DNA of 64,000 bases from Apteryx mantelli (lineage: Eukaryota > Chordata > Aves > Apterygiformes > Apterygidae): the NCBI RefSeq assembly GCF_036417845.1, contig NC_090020.1, positions 43,508,425 through 43,572,424 on the forward strand, written 5' to 3'. Of the stretch, positions 60,171 to 64,000 are shown in pieces. Position numbers and translations under genes: made by a program. Each line of letters opens with the position of its first letter. Position 1 is the first letter of the stretch. The notes beneath the pieces are model-generated. The model was not told the DNA's origin. It made no database searches and worked only from the letters and a program-made list of their open reading frames with translations.

Positions 60171-60907
60171 GCTGCTGTACTTGCTGTGACTAGAGCAGGT
60201 TTCTTATGTGAAAGGGGTGCTGTTTCCCCAGGGAGCAGTGCGGGTTTTGCAGCTTGCGTTCTGCACCTCTGGAGCAAAGCAAGCTTATTGCACGTTATCA
60301 AGGAAATGCTTTATGAAATGCGGATTTCTAGTCCTCGTTCCAAACCACTAAAAGGAGCGGGGGTTGCATGGATAGCTTGATGCCATCGTGCACGACTGGA
60401 AGGTAGTGTGTTTTATGTATCACTGTAGCCCCATTGGCTTGTGGTGGTGATGTGGAAAAAGAAGTCTGTGTAAACTGCAGATTTGATGGACAAAGATGAA
60501 CTTACAAATTGATTATTTAGGATTGTATGTTAATGTTGTCATGACCTTTTACAAATGCTTTTTCTAGCAAGTTGTGCTGCCCTAAGGTTCCTCAAGTAAG
60601 TGGAATGAGTTAATCTGAAGGTGCCTGGGAAGGTAAGTGGCCTGAGAGTTTTAAACTGTGTTGTTTTTCAAAGGCTGGTCTGGTTTTTCGTGCTCATTGG
60701 CTGTTGTGAACTTCTAACTTTTGCTATGCTAAATTCAGCTGATGCTTAACTTCCTGTGCTGGCTTTGAGCAGTGCCGTGCTCGCTTTTGATAGCACAGGG
60801 TGTCACGCCACCTTCTGTGTTTAGCGTTTCCCCCGCAGCGACTCTGGTGATGCCTCTTTGGCAACCGATGGACACCTAAAATAGTTTTTCCTCAAAAGTA
60901 TCACGGC

Positions 60908-60941
60908 TTTTTTTTTTTTTGCTTCCCCCCCCCCCCCCCCC
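60908..60941 (+). repeat. Adjacent T13 and C17 homopolymers
   Basis: Thirteen T, GCTT, then seventeen C: an uninterrupted pyrimidine tract apart from one G. Length is likely to be unstable and prone to sequencing error. Confidence 0.85.
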
Positions 60942-60954
60942 TCTGGTAGCGGTT

Positions 60955-61130
60955 TTCATTGGTTTCTAGTCCTGCGATCCGGTGGGCAGCGCGGAGGAGC
61001 GGCGGCGGGGCGCGGAGCTGCAGGGCGCGGAGGAGCGGCGGGGCCCCGCGCTAAGCCGGTTTCCGCCCGTGAGCGCGGAGCGAGCGGCGCTTGCGGCACC
61101 CGCCTTATTTCCTTGCAGTTCCCGCGCTCG
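60955..61130. promoter_or_regulatory. Second small CpG-rich patch, possible promoter
   Basis: A short CpG-dense block with a reverse CCAAT (ATTGG at 60959) at its edge and two copies of GCGGAGGAGCGGCGG 36 bases apart (60991 and 61027). It may be a promoter or noncoding first exon for a gene whose coding exons lie beyond the window. Confidence 0.4.
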
Positions 61131-64000
61131 GTCATTCCGCCTGGGCTGATGCCAGTGGAAAGCGGGGATTTAGCGCTGGCGAATGCCTTGCAAAACGGGT
61201 CTCTATCGTCTTCTGTAACAACCCCCCTCCCCCCCAAGGGCTTCAGGAATACAAGTGGGAACACACCAAACTACCCCACCCTACTTTAAAAACTGATTTC
61301 CATCCGGGAGGTGGATGAAGAGGGATGACTGAGACCGCCTTTGGGGGCCTTATGATTCAGAGGGTGTGAATAACTTGTATCCTCTTAATATGTTTTAATA
61401 TATCCTTGTGTTCTCTTAAAATATACATAGGAGTATACATTATAGAATATGCATATATAAAATATATTTTTATAAATACATATATATAGACAGCTGTGAT
61501 GGAGTCCTTGTAAACGCTGCATTCCCATCATTGCTTCCATGAGGGTCTGCCCAAGTACGGCAGAAGGTATGAGGGCTGCTGGCTAAGATACAGGTGTGAG
61601 AAGGTATGTCACTTAATGTTATACAGCTTGCATGTTCGTCCTTATTCTTGTTACTTAAGCCACAGAAGAAGGGATATGCTAATGAGAATTTTAGTTGTTA
61701 AATACTTTTCTTGAGGGCTTGGGCTGTTTTTCCTCATTTTATTTCTTCTATTTCATGCCTGAATGATTATGGTCTGTCTGCAGTGTGCTGAAAGCATATC
61801 CTATTAAATGCCAGATGCTAGAGTCCTTAGTGATTGTGCTGGTTTTGAGTTTTCTTCTTAAATGTTATCAGTAATGATCTAAAGTTGAAAACGGAAGGCA
61901 AACTTCTTAATTCTGAAAATATAAAAATAATTACATTTAAAGCAGTTGTGACATTTACCACTGCCTAGTTTTGGAAGCATCTGAGCAACAAAAAAGTACA
62001 TCTTCCTAATACTTTACTGAATTAAACAATTGGAAAACTGAGGGAGAGAAGAGTGTTTTCATTTTGAGATGACATGGACAGTTTTTGTAATAAAATGTAT
62101 TTTTGCTTTTGAATACCCTCTCCAAACAAAATAGCTTATACCAGCTCAGACTTGCCCATTTTCTTGAGGTTTGGTTATATGGTAACAGAAATAACTAATG
62201 CCAAAATCCTTCGCTCGGACTTTCCCCTACCCTGTCTCTCTTCCCAAGATGTTTGGAAGAATCCCCTCTCTGCTGGAGTTGACTCCTACAGTTATGCTCT
62301 GGTTGCTTAACAGAATTAGTGCATGCCAGTTTGTAACTCCTGCTAACAGGGCAAGTCCGCAGGGATAACCATGCAGCATTGTGGATATTGCTACTGCGTT
62401 GCTGCAGGATGCAAAGAACGGCAGTTGCTTCACCATGTCGCAGAGCCTGTGCTGTTTCCCTTCCCTTCCCTTACCAGATTTCAGTATCTGGCAGTTAAAG
62501 AGGACAGGTAGCAAAATGTGGTGTGTGCAAGTGCAATTGCTGCTGTAGAACTAGCATGGCAGAATCTGGTTTTAATGGTGTGGCAACTTCAGTCATGTAA
62601 ATTGGGGTTTTGTGTATCAGGAAAGGTGACAGCTGTGAGGGTCGTACAGTGCTAATGCACTGGGTAAGCTCAGACCTCAAAAATGAAGCAAAAAGTTCAT
62701 GATAATATTAAGGACAATTTTTTTTCCAGATTTTTTTGTTTTTTTCTTTCTAAATAAACAAAACCTGAACAGGACCAGCCTTGAAACTTTTTTCTGAAAA
62801 AATCATGTTAAGGAGAAAGATGGCTTGCATATCTTTGAGTAGGAAAAACTACAGCTGTAAGAGAAGAGCAAGCTTGCCTGATCAAAAAAAAAAAAAACAT
62901 GAATTTTAAAGATTAAAGTGCAGAAGTCTTGTCTGAACAGTGCAAACAGAGGATGATATCTGTGTGTAATATTCTGTTATGTGCAATGTCTTATGAGGCC
63001 AGAAAGCTGTGGAGCTCTCCGCAGGAGTGCTAGAAGGTGAGGGAGCAATATGAGAGAATGGGGAGTAGCAGGACTCTTGGAGGAAAAATGTTTGTGGTTG
63101 AATACGACATAGTCATCCAAGGCCACGTTCCATGTGAAACAAGTGGGTTTTAACTGTTGTTAAAATAATTACTCAAGTACATGGAGTTTCTGGTACAAGA
63201 TGGCATATGGGAATGTGCTGAACCAAATTAATCAAAACTGTTGGAAGGCTGTTAGGGAGTTATGAAAGGATGTATTGATGAGATCCTGAACAGTGGGATT
63301 GTTCTGCGAGGGCTGACAGACTTGTCTGTGCTCAGCCTGATTCTTTGAAGCAAAATCAAATATTTCTCTGTGTGAACCCTTTAATTTGTGGACCAGGCCG
63401 AACAGCATTTAGACAATACTCGCTTTTTTACTAGGCTAAATACGTGTCAGGAAGTGACAAATACTGTGTACAGTTGACCTGCAGCTGGGTCACTTGGAGC
63501 TCCAGCAGAGGTGCAGTGGCAGACAGATATTGGGCAACTGGTGCTGTTACCACCCATCAGCTGTCCCCCTCACTGGCCCTCGGAGGACTTGGCCCTCCTT
63601 CAGGAGGGGTATCGAACTCGAAGTTCTCCAGTCGCCACGGTTTTCAGTTAGATACAGTAAGCTGAGAGTGCTTTAATATGCTGGGCTGGCACGATTGATT
63701 CAGGGAGCAGACTGGAGGACCGCGTTCCCTAGTAATGCAAACTGTCCGATTTTAGTTTCCTGACGCACATCCATTTGGGGCTGTATCACAGTTCTAAAGG
63801 TATTAGGGAATTAATTTTATGAGACTTGATGCGTCTGTCTTGACTTTTAGAACAAAAAGAGCTACTTAAAAATTAGTGTAATCCATTCATTAGCATTAAG
63901 GTGTATTTCTGCATTGCTGGTGTGTTAAGTCAGGAAGGGCCTGTCACATCATCATATCTTCAGTGTTAAGTATAGTCAGTTCTCAGTTATCTGCAGTAAG
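61131..64000. other. Right-end DNA without recognisable coding sequence
   Basis: AT-rich; includes an AT-repeat stretch (about 61415-61490). I searched the open frames for a TIR-domain (TICAM2-like) or ankyrin-repeat (FEM1C-like) protein and found neither. If the mammalian order holds, the next coding exon lies past 64000. Confidence 0.5.

Noticed and set aside
61000-64000. TICAM2 or FEM1C coding sequence expected from mammalian synteny
   Set aside because: No TIR-domain or ankyrin-repeat frame is visible up to 64000; only possible promoter patches are present.
1-64000. CRISPR arrays, bacterial operons, prophage or tRNA/rRNA genes
   Set aside because: The window is vertebrate genomic DNA. 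No spaced repeat array, ribosome-binding-site pattern or cloverleaf was found.

Overview
The window is vertebrate nuclear DNA, almost certainly from a bird. The signs are split genes with GT-AG introns, CpG-island promoters, CR1 retrotransposon fragments (the usual LINE of birds and reptiles), low repeat density and short introns. Only two protein-coding genes can be supported, both on the + strand. They are CDO1 (cysteine dioxygenase type 1, five coding exons, 3984-13285) and TMED7 (a p24-family cargo receptor, three coding exons, 50131-56238). In mammals the two genes lie in the same order and orientation (ATG12 - CDO1 - TMED7 - TICAM2 - FEM1C, human 5q22-23), so this is the conserved syntenic block. 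I assembled both coding sequences by hand; they stay in frame and give complete proteins of 208 and 218 residues.

Layout. 1-3600: AT-rich DNA upstream of CDO1 with no recognisable gene. 3610-4530: CDO1 CpG island with a TATA-like box, a CGG-repeat leader, exon 1, and a GGCCCC hexanucleotide repeat in intron 1. 4175-13255: the remaining CDO1 exons and introns. 13286 to about 13880: CDO1 3' UTR. About 13.9-49.5 kb: a 35-kb gene-free interval holding three CR1 fragments, several very old L2/MIR-like pieces, two pairs of duplicated segments and a 44-bp minisatellite. 49.5-50.5 kb: TMED7 CpG island with a GGGGCC repeat, GC boxes, a palindromic ETS site and exon 1. 50.5-56.2 kb: TMED7 introns and exons 2-3. 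56.2 to about 59 kb: likely TMED7 3' UTR. 59.9-61.3 kb: two small CpG-rich patches that may be the promoter of the next gene, whose coding part is not in the window.

The two genes do not form a pathway. CDO1 is a cytosolic iron enzyme that commits cysteine to taurine and sulfate. TMED7 works in the early secretory pathway. Their neighbourhood is inherited synteny.

I found no undescribed multi-gene system. The observations most worth checking are a near-identical 35-bp tandem duplication across the splice donor of CDO1 exon 4, GGGGCC-type hexanucleotide repeats at both CpG islands (in opposite orientations), an unusual CDO1 C-terminus, and an imperfect hairpin in CDO1 intron 4. Apart from the exons and the CR1 fragments described below, the many 60-110-codon open frames look like chance ORFs in AT-rich, CpG-island or homopolymer sequence.
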